A stretch of 64,000 nucleotides of DNA, taken from the NCBI GenBank assembly GCA_035650355.1, contig DASRHT010000024.1:31646-95645 (forward strand). The letters run 5' to 3'. The stretch is from DASRHT01 sp035650355. GTDB taxonomy: Bacteria; Chloroflexota; Ktedonobacteria; Ktedonobacterales; Ktedonobacteraceae. Below the pieces are notes generated by a model that had not been told where the DNA came from, did not search any database, and saw only the letters and a program-made list of their open reading frames with translations. Positions within the stretch are counted from its first letter, which is position 1, and each line of letters opens with the position of its first letter. Shown in pieces: positions 63,454 to 64,000 of this stretch. Position numbers and translations under genes: made by a program.

Positions 63454-64000
<547 letters not shown>

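Overview
The window looks like chromosomal DNA of a spore-former-like, monoderm member of the Chloroflexota, most likely class Ktedonobacteria. This is an inference from the mixture of gyrB, a 23S rRNA 5' end, mid-range GC, strong AGGAGG ribosome binding sites, large multidomain NTPases, abundant PadR/LuxR/TetR regulators and short palindromic intergenic repeats. No database search was possible.

Layout. 1-668: edge of a zinc-ribbon membrane protein. 1044-6073 (minus): a five-gene operon with a MaoC hydratase, an acyl-CoA ligase, an R2-like ligand-binding oxidase (R2lox), a stand-alone Lrp/AsnC effector domain and an acetolactate-synthase-like ThDP enzyme. 6319-15155: single genes (SprT-like metalloprotein, PadR regulator, a kinase/response-regulator fusion with decayed active sites, a membrane-anchored glucosaminidase-like protein, GH38 alpha-mannosidase, a zinc-ribbon membrane protein). 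15608-17605: gyrB with its own promoter and a long leader. 17814-28075: a defence operon in which type I restriction genes hsdR-hsdM-hsdS run with 4-bp overlaps into an ABC-type ATPase and an HNH nuclease (Septu PtuA/PtuB-like). 28332-30099: small genes. 30275-34115: gentisate-type aromatic degradation (bicupin dioxygenase, flavin hydroxylase, MFS carrier). 34424-42851: a Pel-type exopolysaccharide operon, pelD-E-F-G followed by two separate secreted enzymes that together correspond to PelA; PelD ends after its GAF domain. 42891-45084: cupin, DinD homologue, TerC family protein. 45103-52241: a 1,636-residue double-propeller NTPase divergent from a second AAA NTPase and a P-loop kinase. 52448-53092: histidine phosphatase. 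53139-55831: a TetR-controlled DUF6114/DUF6230 cell-surface cassette with a clear promoter and palindromic operator. 56390-59946: copper amine oxidase plus amine/amino-acid permease. 60020-62002: patatin-like lipase. 62362-62892: a carboxymuconolactone decarboxylase/AhpD-family gene with an in-frame TGA exactly where the redox motif needs its second Cys, followed by a bacterial SECIS-like hairpin: a candidate selenoprotein. 63454-64000: 5' part of a 23S rRNA gene with its own sigma-70 promoter and no 16S gene directly upstream.

The points most worth following are the candidate selenoprotein, the Pel locus with split PelA and GGDEF-less PelD, the five-gene composite defence operon, the R2lox operon, and the giant propeller NTPase.
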